64,000 nucleotides of DNA from Nesterenkonia sp. E16_10 (GTDB lineage Bacteria > Actinomycetota > Actinomycetes > Actinomycetales > Micrococcaceae): positions 52,339 to 116,338 of the forward strand of contig NZ_JADPSA010000038.1 of assembly GCF_017347085.1 (NCBI RefSeq), read 5' to 3'. This document shows, piece by piece, positions 17,233 through 26,976 of this stretch. The first letter of the stretch is position 1, and every line of letters starts with the position of its first letter. The notes under the pieces are model-generated. The model was not told the DNA's origin and ran no database searches. It worked only from the letters and a program-made list of their open reading frames with translations. The translations under genes and the position numbers were made by a program.

Positions 17233-17635
17233 CTGTTGTTACCTCCCTGCATCGTTGCATGGCGTTCCGCGCCGCACAGTTACGTACGTTTCTACTTCGC
17301 TGCGGCGGTGCGGAATCCGTGACGCCGGCGCGAGTCTGTTGTCAGATACCAGACTAGAGCACCGCGGGGGCCGATGCGGCTCGTGGTGCCTGCCGGGAGG
17401 CATTGTTGCGCCGCCGGGCAGGGACCTGATCCAGGCTCGGCGGCGAAATGACAGTCCGCGCCAAATGACTTCTACAGCGTGTAGAAAAGTCGCAATGTGG
17501 GGACGCAATTCCGAAATGGCGCGGCGGTCCGCCGGAGTGGACTCTGTGAGCGTCCTGAAGTGGCTCGCGGGCCGGTGCGCCGCGCGCGCTGCGCGGGTGA
17601 TCGGGTCGGGCGGCGGATGGGTCTACCCTGGTGAA
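17233..17635. other. 403-bp divergent intergenic region (sdhC / manC)
   Basis: No convincing gene lies here. It contains the sdhC Shine-Dalgarno at the left, a 17-bp dyad at 17470-17486, and the TACCCT -10 box (17624-17629) placed 6 nt before the manC GTG. The middle is GC-rich with no run of hairpins that I could match to a known riboswitch. Confidence 0.5.
17470..17486. promoter_or_regulatory. Operator-like dyad TTCTACA-N3-TGTAGAA
   Basis: Perfect 7-3-7 palindrome (TTCTACAGCGTGTAGAA), 238 bp upstream of sdhC and 150 bp upstream of manC. A close relative (TTCTACAACGCGTAGAC) lies at 46174-46190. CTACA/TGTAG half-sites resemble those of the BlaI/CopY repressor family, but no regulator is encoded nearby, so the regulator is unknown. 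Confidence 0.5.
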
Positions 17636-18766
17636 GTGACTTCACAGGCAGCCTTGGACAAGTTCTATACCGTGATCCCCGCCGGCGGGGTGGGCACGCG
17701 GCTCTGGCCGCTCTCCCGAGCCAGCGCCCCGAAATTCCTTCACGACCTCACCGGCTCCGGCACCACCCTGATCCGTGGCACCTATGAGCGGCTCGCCCCA
17801 TTGACCGGCCGACGCGTGATGGTGGTCACCGGCGAGTCCCACCGCGAGGCTGTGCGGGTACAGATCCCCGAGCTCGATGCCAGCGACCTCGTGCTGGAGT
17901 CCGAGCCCAAGGATTCGGCGGCCGCCATCGGCCTGGCCGCCGCCATCCTGCACCGACGTGACCCCGAGATCATCATGGGCTCCTTCGCCGCCGACCAGGT
18001 CATCGCCCCGGTGGAGATCTTCCAGGAGGCGGTGCGCGAGGCCGTGGCCACGGCCTCGACCGGCAAGATCGTCACCATCGGCATCGCGCCGACCCACCCC
18101 TCCATGGGCTTCGGCTACATCCGCCGCGGCGCCCCGCTGCAGTTCGATGGCGCACCGATCGAGGGCGCCCCGAATGCACGGGAGGTCGCAGAGTTCGTCG
18201 AGAAGCCGGGCCAGGAGCTCGCCGAGCAGTACGTCGCCTCCGGGGAGTACCTCTGGAACGCTGGCATGTTCGTGGCCCCGGTCGCGCTGCTGCTGGAGCA
18301 CCTGGCGCGCGCAGAGCCGGTGCTGCATGCGGGGCTCACCGAGATTGCGGCCGCCTGGGGAACCCCCGAGCAGGCTGAGGTCACCGCGCGGGTCTGGCCC
18401 GAGCTTCCCAAGATCGCCATCGACTACGCGGTGGCCGAGCCCGCCGCGGCCGCCGGGGACGTCGCCGTGATTCCCGGGAACTTCACCTGGGACGACGTCG
18501 GAGACTTCGCCGCGATCGCCCGGCTGAACCCGGCGCGCGAGCAGGAGTCGATGACCGTGCTGGGGGAGAAGGCCCGGGTGTACTCGGACCAGTCCTCCGG
18601 CGTCGTCGTCTCGGACACCCAGCGGGTGGTCGCGCTGATCGGGGTCGAGAACATCGTGGTGGTCGACACCCCGGATGCGCTGCTGGTCACCACCACCGAT
18701 CACGCACAGTCGGTGAAGCAGGCCGTCGAGGCGCTGAGGGCACAGGGAGAATCCGATGTCCTCTGA
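17636..18766 (+). CDS. manC: Mannose-1-phosphate guanylyltransferase
   Basis: 376 residues from the GTG at 17636, which lies 6 nt after TACCCT (leaderless type). The nucleotidyltransferase signature is at the N-terminus: VIPAGGVGTRLWPLSRASAP, then KFLHDL. Further motifs are FAADQVI, GFGYIRRG, VAEFVEKPG, YLWNAGMFV and GNFTWDDVGDF. It lacks the C-terminal isomerase domain of bifunctional ManC/AlgA and so makes only GDP-mannose from GTP and mannose-1-phosphate, for cell-envelope mannosylation. The 3' end overlaps the next gene by 11 bp. Confidence 0.93.
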   Translation: MTSQAALDKFYTVIPAGGVGTRLWPLSRASAPKFLHDLTGSGTTLIRGTYERLAPLTGRRVMVVTGESHREAVRVQIPELDASDLVLESEPKDSAAAIGLAAAILHRRDPEIIMGSFAADQVIAPVEIFQEAVREAVATASTGKIVTIGIAPTHPSMGFGYIRRGAPLQFDGAPIEGAPNAREVAEFVEKPGQELAEQYVASGEYLWNAGMFVAPVALLLEHLARAEPVLHAGLTEIAAAWGTPEQAEVTARVWPELPKIAIDYAVAEPAAAAGDVAVIPGNFTWDDVGDFAAIARLNPAREQESMTVLGEKARVYSDQSSGVVVSDTQRVVALIGVENIVVVDTPDALLVTTTDHAQSVKQAVEALRAQGESDVL

Positions 18767-20003
18767 GCCGGATCGCCCCGCGGTGATGCTCAAGGCCGCC
18801 CATGCCTCGGCCGCCGAGGTGGTCGAGGACCTGGAGGCCACGCTCATCGAGATGCGCCGGGACCTTCACGCCCACCCGGAGCTCTCCTGGAAGGAAGAGC
18901 GCACCACGGAGCGGCTCGCCGCCGCCCTGCGCGCGGCCGGGCTGGAGCCGGAGCTCATGCCCGAGACCACCGGGCTCTACGTGGACATCGGCGCCGGGGA
19001 GTTCGCCGCCGGCTTCCGCGGGGACATCGACGCGCTGCCGGTGAGCGAGCTCACCGAGCTGCCCTTCGCCTCCACCCACTCAGGCGTCACCCATGCCTGC
19101 GGCCACGACATCCACACCACGATCGCGCTCGGAGTCGCACTGAGCCTCCAGCGGCTGCACCAGCAGCGAATCACCGACGGCGACCCGGCGGGCCTGGGTG
19201 CCAGGGTCCGGGTGATCTTCCAGCCGGCCGAGGAGACCATGCCTGGAGGCGCCCTGGAGATGGTGCGCCAGAACGTGCTCGCACCGCTGCCCCGGATCTT
19301 CGCGCTGCACTGCGACCCGCGCATCGAGGTCGGACTGATCGGGACCCGCATCGGGGCCATCACTTCCGCCGCCGACGTGGTGCGGATCAATGTCACCGGA
19401 CGCGGCGGACACACCTCCCGGCCGCACCTGACCGAGGACATGGTCTCCGCCCTGGCCCACATCGCCTCCACGGTCCCGGCGGTGCTCTCCCGCAGGGTGG
19501 ACGTGCGCTCCGCGGTCTCGCTGGTCTGGGGCCAGATCGAGGCCGGCAGCGCGCACAACGCCATCCCCGCCCACGGCACACTGGTCGGGACCATGCGGAT
19601 CCTCGACGCCGACGCCTGGCGCGACGCCGGGGCGCTGCTGGATGAGATCGTTGAGCAGGTCGCCGCCCCATGGGGCGTGGATGTGGAGCTCGAGCACATC
19701 CGCGGGGTGCCCCCGGTGATCAACAACGAGCGCGAGACCGCCCTGCTGGAGCGTGCAGGCCGAGAGGTGCTCGGTTCCGAGGGCCTGGAGCTGGCCCCGC
19801 AGTCCATGGGCGGGGAGGACTTCGCCTGGATGACCCAGGAGCTTCCCGGCGCGATGTTCCGGCTCGGGACCAAGACCCCGGGCGGCATCGACTTCGACCT
19901 GCACCGCGGAGACTACGTCCCCGACGAGCGGTGCATCGGCTACGGCACCAAGATCATGGTGACCACGGCACTCGGAGCGATCAACGAGCTTCGCCGGAAG
20001 TAG
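18756..20003 (+). CDS. M20 family amidohydrolase (AbgB/HipO-like)
   Basis: 415 residues. The M20D signatures are present: RRDLHAHPELSWKEERTTE near residue 33, GFRGDIDALPVSE, HACGHDIHTTIALGVAL with the metal-binding His and Asp, IFQPAEETMPGGALEMV with the catalytic Glu pair, and SMGGEDFAWM at the C-terminus. A dimerisation domain (about residues 205-320) interrupts the catalytic domain. The family hydrolyses N-acyl or N-aryl amino acids such as hippurate, IAA conjugates or p-aminobenzoyl-glutamate; the substrate is not predictable. Translation is probably coupled to manC. Confidence 0.9.
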   Translation: MSSEPDRPAVMLKAAHASAAEVVEDLEATLIEMRRDLHAHPELSWKEERTTERLAAALRAAGLEPELMPETTGLYVDIGAGEFAAGFRGDIDALPVSELTELPFASTHSGVTHACGHDIHTTIALGVALSLQRLHQQRITDGDPAGLGARVRVIFQPAEETMPGGALEMVRQNVLAPLPRIFALHCDPRIEVGLIGTRIGAITSAADVVRINVTGRGGHTSRPHLTEDMVSALAHIASTVPAVLSRRVDVRSAVSLVWGQIEAGSAHNAIPAHGTLVGTMRILDADAWRDAGALLDEIVEQVAAPWGVDVELEHIRGVPPVINNERETALLERAGREVLGSEGLELAPQSMGGEDFAWMTQELPGAMFRLGTKTPGGIDFDLHRGDYVPDERCIGYGTKIMVTTALGAINELRRK

Positions 20004-20071
20004 CGCCCACCGGCCGGGGCCCGACGCGCCTGCCGCCGGGAGATTGGCACCCGGGCCCCTCCGTGTCCTCG

Positions 20072-20077
20072 TAGGAT
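20072..20077 (+). promoter_or_regulatory. -10 box for leaderless cdd-deoA transcript
   Basis: TAGGAT ends 7 nt before the ATG at 20085. The same sequence could be read as a weak Shine-Dalgarno, but its spacing matches the other leaderless starts in the window. Confidence 0.4.
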
Positions 20078-20084
20078 GTCCCCT

Positions 20085-20549
20085 ATGACTCAGGACGATG
20101 ACTTTCTGACCGGACGCATCGCACGGATCCCCGCGCCGGACCACGCCGCCGACTGGGAGCGCCTCACCACTCAGGCCAGGATCGCGATGACCCGGGCCTA
20201 CGTGCCCTATTCGGACTATCCGGTGGGCGCTGCGGCGCTGCTCGAGGACGGAACGGTCATCTCCGGCTGCAATGTGGAGAACGCCTCCTATGGGCTCACC
20301 CTCTGCGCCGAGTGCACCATGATCGGTGCCCTGCAGATGTCCGGCGGCGGAAAGATCGTGGCATTCACCTGCGTCAACCGGCAGGGCGAATACATCACGC
20401 CCTGCGGACGCTGCCGGCAGCTGCTGCTGGAGTTCTCCGCCCCCACCATGCACGTGCGCACCGCGCGGGGCACCACCACACTGGACGCGCTGCTGCCGGA
20501 ATCTTTCGGTCCCCGCGATCTTGAGACCAACGACTTGGAGATGCGATGA
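20085..20549 (+). CDS. cdd: Cytidine deaminase
   Basis: 154 residues from the ATG at 20085; an in-frame ATG at 20076 overlaps the putative -10 box. Zinc-site motifs are present: GCNVENASYGLTLCAECTMI with the Cys and catalytic Glu, and ITPCGRCRQLLLEF with the two other Cys ligands. It is a homotetrameric-type CDA that deaminates cytidine and deoxycytidine to the uridines. It overlaps deoA by 4 bp (ATGA), forming a pyrimidine nucleoside salvage operon. Confidence 0.95.
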   Translation: MTQDDDFLTGRIARIPAPDHAADWERLTTQARIAMTRAYVPYSDYPVGAAALLEDGTVISGCNVENASYGLTLCAECTMIGALQMSGGGKIVAFTCVNRQGEYITPCGRCRQLLLEFSAPTMHVRTARGTTTLDALLPESFGPRDLETNDLEMR

Positions 20550-21895
20550 CCGCTGCCGGTATGACCTATGACCGCTCGGCCCACGATGCCGTGGAGCTGA
20601 TCCGGCTCAAGCGTGACCACGGACGGCTCTCCCAGGACCAGATCCAATGGATCATCGCCGCCTACACGGATGGGTTCGTCGGCGATGAGCAGATGTCGGC
20701 GCTGGCCATGGCGATCCTGCTCAACGGGATGACCCGGCAGGAGATCGGGCACTGGACCGCCGCGATGATCGCCTCGGGCGAGCGGATGGACTTCTCCTCG
20801 CTGCGCACACCCGAGGGCACGCGTCGGCTCACCGCCGATAAGCACTCCACCGGGGGAGTCGGCGACAAGATCACGCTCCCGCTGGCCCCGCTGGTCGCCA
20901 GCTTCGGCGTGCCCGTCCCGCAGCTCTCCGGCCGCGGACTCGGCCACACCGGTGGAACCCTGGACAAGCTCGAAGCCATCGCCGGCTGGCAGGCGGATCT
21001 GAGCAATGAGGCTCTGCTGCGTCAGCTCGACGAGGTCAACGCCGTGATCTGCGCGGCGGGCCCAGGGCTGGCCCCGGCGGACAAGAAGCTCTACGCGCTG
21101 CGCGACGTCACCGGCACGGTGGAGGCGATCCCGCTGATCGCCTCCTCGATCATGTCCAAGAAGATCGCCGAGGGCACCGACGCCCTGGTGCTCGATGTGA
21201 AGGCCGGCTCGGGTGCGTTCATGAAGTCCCGCGCCGAGGCCGAGGAGCTGGCCCGCACCATGGTCGCGCTGGGCACCGATGCCGGCGTGAAGACCTCCGC
21301 GCTGCTCACCGACATGGACACCCCGCTGGGGCTCACCGCAGGCAACGCCATCGAGATCGAAGAGTCGGTGGAGGTGCTCGCCGGAGGTGGGCCCGGCGAC
21401 GTCGTCGAGCTCACCGTGGCGCTGGCGCAGGAGATGCTCACCGCCGTGGGCATCACCGGGGTGGACCCGGCGGAGAACCTGCGCAACGGACGCGCGATGG
21501 ATTCCTGGCGCCGGATGATCTCCGCACAGAGCGGCGACCCCGATGCGGCCCTGCCGCAGGCGGTGCACAGTCACACGATCCACGCCGGGGTCTCCGGCAC
21601 CGTCACCCGGATGGACGCGATGGCCGTGGGGCTCGCCGCCTGGCGGCTCGGCGCCGGCCGGGCGCGGAAGCAGGACTCCGTCCAGGCCGGGGCCGGGGTG
21701 CGGATGCACGCCAAGCCCGGGGACCGCATCACCGAAGGCCAGCCGCTGTTCACCCTGCTCACCGATGACGAGCACCGGATCGCCCGGGCGCAGCAGTCGC
21801 TGGAGCGCGCCGTGGACGTCGACGTCGAGTCCGGTCCGCACGAGACGCCCGATCTGGTCTTCGGCCGCATCAGCGCGGCAGACCTGACCGACTGA
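20546..21895 (+). CDS. deoA: Thymidine phosphorylase
   Basis: 449 residues. The phosphate-binding signature ADKHSTGGVGDKITLPLAPL lies near residue 95, the substrate-binding GRGLGHTGGTLDKLEAI near 130 and KIAEGTDALVLDVKAGSGAF near 210, with the pyrimidine nucleoside phosphorylase C-terminal domain after residue 350. It splits thymidine and deoxyuridine into base and deoxyribose-1-phosphate. It is coupled to cdd by a 4-bp overlap and followed after 10 bp by dedA, which probably shares the transcript. Confidence 0.95.
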   Translation: MTAAGMTYDRSAHDAVELIRLKRDHGRLSQDQIQWIIAAYTDGFVGDEQMSALAMAILLNGMTRQEIGHWTAAMIASGERMDFSSLRTPEGTRRLTADKHSTGGVGDKITLPLAPLVASFGVPVPQLSGRGLGHTGGTLDKLEAIAGWQADLSNEALLRQLDEVNAVICAAGPGLAPADKKLYALRDVTGTVEAIPLIASSIMSKKIAEGTDALVLDVKAGSGAFMKSRAEAEELARTMVALGTDAGVKTSALLTDMDTPLGLTAGNAIEIEESVEVLAGGGPGDVVELTVALAQEMLTAVGITGVDPAENLRNGRAMDSWRRMISAQSGDPDAALPQAVHSHTIHAGVSGTVTRMDAMAVGLAAWRLGAGRARKQDSVQAGAGVRMHAKPGDRITEGQPLFTLLTDDEHRIARAQQSLERAVDVDVESGPHETPDLVFGRISAADLTD

Positions 21896-21905
21896 GGCCG
21901 CGCGG

Positions 21906-22715
21906 ATGCGCCCCGGGGAGCTCCTCGACGTCATCAACCAGACCATCCTGGAGGCCGCTTCCGGATGGTGGACTCTGGTGGGCCTGTTCGTGCTCTGCGT
22001 GGTCGACGGGTTCTTCCCGGTGGTGCCCTCAGACTCGCTGGTGGTCGGGCTGGGCTCGCTCGCCGATGAGCCCGGCACCCCGTTCCTGCTCTGGGTGATC
22101 CTGGTGGCCGCCTCCGGAGCCCTGCTCGGAGACTTCATCGCCTACCGGATCGGTCGCGCGATCGGCCCGATGCGCTTCGGCTGGATGCGCCGCCCCACCC
22201 CCCAGCGCACCCTGATCTGGGCGCGCCATGAGCTGGACAAGCGTGGAGTGCTGCTGATCTTCGTGGGCCGGTTCATCCCCGGAGCACGGGTGGCGATCAA
22301 CTTCGTCGCCGGCACCACCGGGTTCTCGCTCCGCAGGTTCCTGGTGATCGATGCGATCGCCTCGCTGGTCTGGGCCTCCTACTCGGTGGGGATCGGCGCG
22401 ATCAGCGCGAACATCTTCGACTCGGTGCTGGTGGCGATGACGGTCTCGATCTCCGGCGCGGTGCTGCTGGGCTGGATCTTCGACCGGCTCTTCCGGCTGC
22501 TGACCCGCTGGCTGGACCGCAAGGGCGTCCACCTGGACCCCGAGGGCTACTTCGACACCGCGGCGCTGCCCGTGGAGCCCCCGCTGCGGCTGCACCGCGA
22601 CCGGGAGGACCATGACCGCGACCATGACGAGGGTCAGGACAGCGACCATGACCGGGGCCGTGACGGGGGTCAGGACGAGGACCGCGACGCCGACCAGGAG
22701 CATCCCCGCCGCTGA
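21906..22715 (+). CDS. DedA family membrane protein with charged tail
   Basis: 269 residues. The DedA core is residues 1-205, with the motifs FVLCVVDGFFPVVPSDSL, GDFIAYRIGRAIG and GRFIPGARVAINFVAGTT, the last carrying the conserved Arg and Gly residues. DedA proteins are polytopic and affect membrane potential and lipid flipping (undecaprenyl phosphate or phospholipid recycling). The last 45 or so residues form a repetitive tail of His, Asp and Arg (HDRDHDEGQDSDHDRGRDGG type), which is not part of the family core. It sits between deoA and add. Confidence 0.88.
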   Translation: MRPGELLDVINQTILEAASGWWTLVGLFVLCVVDGFFPVVPSDSLVVGLGSLADEPGTPFLLWVILVAASGALLGDFIAYRIGRAIGPMRFGWMRRPTPQRTLIWARHELDKRGVLLIFVGRFIPGARVAINFVAGTTGFSLRRFLVIDAIASLVWASYSVGIGAISANIFDSVLVAMTVSISGAVLLGWIFDRLFRLLTRWLDRKGVHLDPEGYFDTAALPVEPPLRLHRDREDHDRDHDEGQDSDHDRGRDGGQDEDRDADQEHPRR

Positions 22716-22761
22716 GCTGCCCGCCCAAGACCGCCCGGGCGACTTCCGTCCGCGTCCTCGA

Positions 22762-22767
22762 TAGACT
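22762..22767 (+). promoter_or_regulatory. -10 box for a leaderless add transcript
   Basis: TAGACT ends 7 nt before the ATG at 22775, and no Shine-Dalgarno lies between. The -35 region has no clear match. Confidence 0.45.
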
Positions 22768-22774
22768 CGGCGTC

Positions 22775-23926
22775 ATGACTTCTACCGCCGCTGATCTCCG
22801 CACCGCCGCCGCCAAGCTCGAAGAGCAGCTGCGCAACCTGCCCAAGGTCTCCCTGCACGATCACCTCGACGGCTCGCTGCGCCCAGCGACGTTGATCGAG
22901 CTGGCCGCCGAGATCGGCCACGACCTGCCCAGCCAGGACGCCGAGGAGCTCGCCGAGCGCTTCCGGCAGAACGCGAACTCCGGCTCGCTGGAGAAGTACC
23001 TGGAGGCCTTCGCGCACACCACCGCCGTGATGCAGACCGCGCCGAACCTGCGCCGGGTCGCGAAGGAGTACGTTGAAGACCTGGCCGCGGACGGCGTCGT
23101 CTACTCCGAGGTCCGCTGGGCCCCCGAGCAGCACCAGACGCAGGGCCTGAGCCTGGATGAGGCCGTCGAAGCGGTCCAGGAGGGGCTGAACCAGGGCATG
23201 GAGACCGTCGCCGAGCAGGACGGCGTCATCGTCGTCGGCCAGCTGGTCTCCGCGATGCGCCAGTCCGACCGTGCCGATGAGATCGTCGAGGTCGCGCTGC
23301 GTCACCGGGACAAGGGTGTGGTCGGCTTCGACATCGCCGGGCCCGAGGCGGGCTTCCCGCCCAGCCGCTTCGCCGACGCCTTCACCCGGCTCGCGACCGA
23401 GATGCTTCCCACCACGGTCCACGCCGGCGAGGGCGACGGCATCGAGTCCGTGCGCGACGCGCTGGTCTCGGGCCGCGCGCAGCGCCTGGGCCACGGCGTC
23501 CGCGTCGCCGAGGACATCAGCGTGATCGAGGGCGAGTCCGACTCCGAGGCCGGAGAAGAGGTCTTCCAGGTCGAGCTCGGCCCGGTGGCCCGCTGGGTCC
23601 GCGACCGCCAGGTCCACCTCGAGGTCAGCCCCACCTCCAACCTGCAGACCGGCGCCATCGCCGGCTTCGCCGAGGGCGAGTCGCCGGAGCTCAGCGATCA
23701 CCCCTTCGACATGCTCTACCAGCTGGGCTTCAACGTCGGGGTCAACACCGATAACCGCCTGGTCTCCGGGGTGACCCTCTCCGGAGAGCTCGCGCTGATC
23801 GCCAGCACCTTCGACTACGGCCTGGGTGAGCTCGCCGATTTCCAGATCAACGCGCTGGAGTCCTCCTTCCTGGGTCACGAGGAGCGCGAGGCACTGGCCG
23901 GCATGATCCTCGAAGCCTGGCAGTGA
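22775..23926 (+). CDS. add: Adenosine deaminase
   Basis: 383 residues. Metal-binding and catalytic motifs are in order: VSLHDHLDGSLRP (HxH) near residue 30, TVHAGEGDGIESV (His and catalytic Glu) near 215, AQRLGHGVRV near 237, and LEVSPTSNLQTG then VNTDNRLVSG near 290-330 with the Asp. It deaminates adenosine and deoxyadenosine to the inosines in purine salvage. It overlaps mazG by 4 bp (GTGA). Confidence 0.93.
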   Translation: MTSTAADLRTAAAKLEEQLRNLPKVSLHDHLDGSLRPATLIELAAEIGHDLPSQDAEELAERFRQNANSGSLEKYLEAFAHTTAVMQTAPNLRRVAKEYVEDLAADGVVYSEVRWAPEQHQTQGLSLDEAVEAVQEGLNQGMETVAEQDGVIVVGQLVSAMRQSDRADEIVEVALRHRDKGVVGFDIAGPEAGFPPSRFADAFTRLATEMLPTTVHAGEGDGIESVRDALVSGRAQRLGHGVRVAEDISVIEGESDSEAGEEVFQVELGPVARWVRDRQVHLEVSPTSNLQTGAIAGFAEGESPELSDHPFDMLYQLGFNVGVNTDNRLVSGVTLSGELALIASTFDYGLGELADFQINALESSFLGHEEREALAGMILEAWQ

Positions 23927-24726
23927 GCCCCAGTCCCAGCGATGAGTCCGGCAGCGACGCGTCCGGGCCCCGCAGCGACGCGTCCGGCACCGGCCGCAGC
24001 GACCAGCCTGAGCCCGGTGACCGGTCCGAGCCTCGCCCCGCGGCGGAGGACCAGATCGCGATGCTTCGCTGGGTCATCGCCCGGCTGCGCGAACACTGCC
24101 CCTGGACCTCCCAGCTGACCCACGAGGATCTCACCGAGTACCTCGTGGAGGAGGCCTACGAGGTGCTCGAGGAGATCGAGGCCGGCAGCCTCGGCGAGGG
24201 CCTGCGCAAGGAGATGGGGGACCTGCTGTTCCAGATCGCGCTGCATGCCCAGCTGGCCCAGGAGCGCGGCAGCTTCGACCTCGACGGGGTGGCCCAGGCG
24301 ATCACCGCGAAGCTGGTCCGGCGCAGCCCGCATGTCTTCACCGCGGAGGGCCGCCTGGACGTGGACCCCCACGCGAGCATCGAGCAGGTCGAAGCCGCCT
24401 GGACCCGGATCAAGGCCCAGGAGAAGGCTCTCGAGGACCAGACGCCGGCAGGCGCAGCACCAGCGGCACCGGTCCAGGGCGGCGGCCTCACCGCCGTCGT
24501 CGACTCGCTGCCGGTGCACCTGCCAGCACTGGCCAGGGCCGCGAAACTCATCGACCGGCTCGGTCGGGAGCCCGATGAACATCTCCCCAACTCTGAATCG
24601 GCCACGCTGGCGGCGGCTGACGAGGCGGAGCTCGGTGAACTACTGTTTGCTGTGGTGCGGACCGCACGCGCGAACGGCCAGGACCCGGAGCGAGCGCTGC
24701 GCAGCCACCTGAACCGCATGGCCTGA
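23923..24726 (+). CDS. mazG: MazG family nucleotide pyrophosphohydrolase
   Basis: 267 residues from the GTG at 23923. After a Ser/Gly/Asp-rich N-terminus of about 40 residues comes the MazG domain: LRWVIARLREHCPWTSQLTH, then LTEYLVEEAYEVLEEIEAG with the EXXE metal-binding helix, and KEMGDLLFQIALHAQLA with the second pair. A second, weaker MazG-like stretch (ELGELLFAVVRTARANGQDP) lies at the C-terminus. It hydrolyses (d)NTPs to monophosphates as a housecleaning function. In Mycobacterium tuberculosis mazG also lies just upstream of eno. Confidence 0.9.
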   Translation: MSPSPSDESGSDASGPRSDASGTGRSDQPEPGDRSEPRPAAEDQIAMLRWVIARLREHCPWTSQLTHEDLTEYLVEEAYEVLEEIEAGSLGEGLRKEMGDLLFQIALHAQLAQERGSFDLDGVAQAITAKLVRRSPHVFTAEGRLDVDPHASIEQVEAAWTRIKAQEKALEDQTPAGAAPAAPVQGGGLTAVVDSLPVHLPALARAAKLIDRLGREPDEHLPNSESATLAAADEAELGELLFAVVRTARANGQDPERALRSHLNRMA

Positions 24727-24807
24727 GCGAGAAGCTCAACAGCTCGATCCCCAAGGCACCGGCGCAAGGGCGCGCTCGGCACATCCGAAAAGTTTCCCAC
24801 TGAATGA

Positions 24808-26109
<1,302 letters not shown>

Positions 26110-26140
26110 CCCGCACTGCTCCTCGGCATCGCTGAGGCCC

Positions 26141-26214
26141 GAACACGACGGGGCGCCTGGCCCTGGGTCCTGGTTCCGACCAGAGCCCCGAGGCCCAGGC
26201 GCCCCGTCGTGTTC
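26141..26214. terminator. Long hairpin after eno
   Basis: 20-bp perfect arms: GAACACGACGGGGCGCCTGG (26141-26160) and its complement at 26195-26214, with a 34-nt loop. Its base (ACGACGGGGCG ... CCCCGTCGTG) resembles the hairpins after ilvA and the Bax-inhibitor gene. No U-tract. Confidence 0.7.
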
Positions 26215-26334
26215 CGGATCATCCTCCCGCGCCCGAGCCGCTCGCGTGTCAGATCCGAGCCCCGAGGCGCGCTGCCGATATCCTGGGAGACCACGCCTAC
26301 CTCTCTGCTTCCCCCTTCAAGGCGGTGACAACTC

Positions 26335-26904
26335 TTGCCCAACAGACGTGCCTCGTCAGCCGAGGCCAAAGCGCGCGCGGCACAGGCGCGTCGACTCGCC
26401 GAACGCGAGCAGGTCTCCGGTGAGATCCGGACCCCCGCAGACATCACCGCCCGCCGCAAGACACGCTCCACAGCCTCCGCCGGGTCGGTGAAGACCCCGG
26501 TCAGCGCTGCCACGACGGTCCCCGAGCGGACCTTTCCGGGTCGGATGATCCTGTTGAGCATCGTGGTGCTGGTCGTGATCTCCTTCCTGGTCCCCACCGT
26601 GAACAGCTTCTTCCAGCAGCGCTCGGAACTGAACGAGCTGGAGTCTCAGATCGCCGCTGAGCAGCAGGAACAGGCCGAGCTGCAGTCGGAGCTGGTGCGC
26701 TGGGACGATCCGGACTTCGTCCGCCAGCAGGCCCGGGAGCGGATCAACCTGGTCATGCCGGGGGAGCGCCGCTACCAGGTCATGGGTGAGCCCGGAGCGA
26801 GCACCGAGGACATCGAGCAGCTGGACTCCACCGAGGTCCGCCACGACCTTCCCTGGGCCGAGGCGCTCTGGGACTCCCTGGTCCGCTCCGCCGCAGAGGA
26901 CTGA
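26335..26904 (+). CDS. FtsB/DivIC-type septum formation initiator
   Basis: 189 residues from a TTG at 26335, preceded by AAGGCGG; no better in-frame start is visible. The first 70 or so residues are basic and Ala-rich (cytoplasmic), then one membrane helix (MILLSIVVLVVISFLVPTVN), then a coiled coil (RSELNELESQIAAEQQEQAE) and the conserved WDDPDFVRQQARERINLVMPG. This is the DivIC/FtsB fold, which joins FtsQ and FtsL in the divisome. The eno-divIC-DUF501-ppx order is conserved in Actinobacteria. Confidence 0.9.
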   Translation: MPNRRASSAEAKARAAQARRLAEREQVSGEIRTPADITARRKTRSTASAGSVKTPVSAATTVPERTFPGRMILLSIVVLVVISFLVPTVNSFFQQRSELNELESQIAAEQQEQAELQSELVRWDDPDFVRQQARERINLVMPGERRYQVMGEPGASTEDIEQLDSTEVRHDLPWAEALWDSLVRSAAED

Positions 26905-26976
26905 GCCGACCCGCCGCAGACCGCTCCGCCGCTGCCCGGGCCGACCCGCCGCGGCGGTGGAGTAAACTCGGCTCCC

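Noticed and set aside
17642..18847. 401-codon open frame antisense to manC
   Set aside because: Shadow of manC; manC has intact nucleotidyltransferase motifs.
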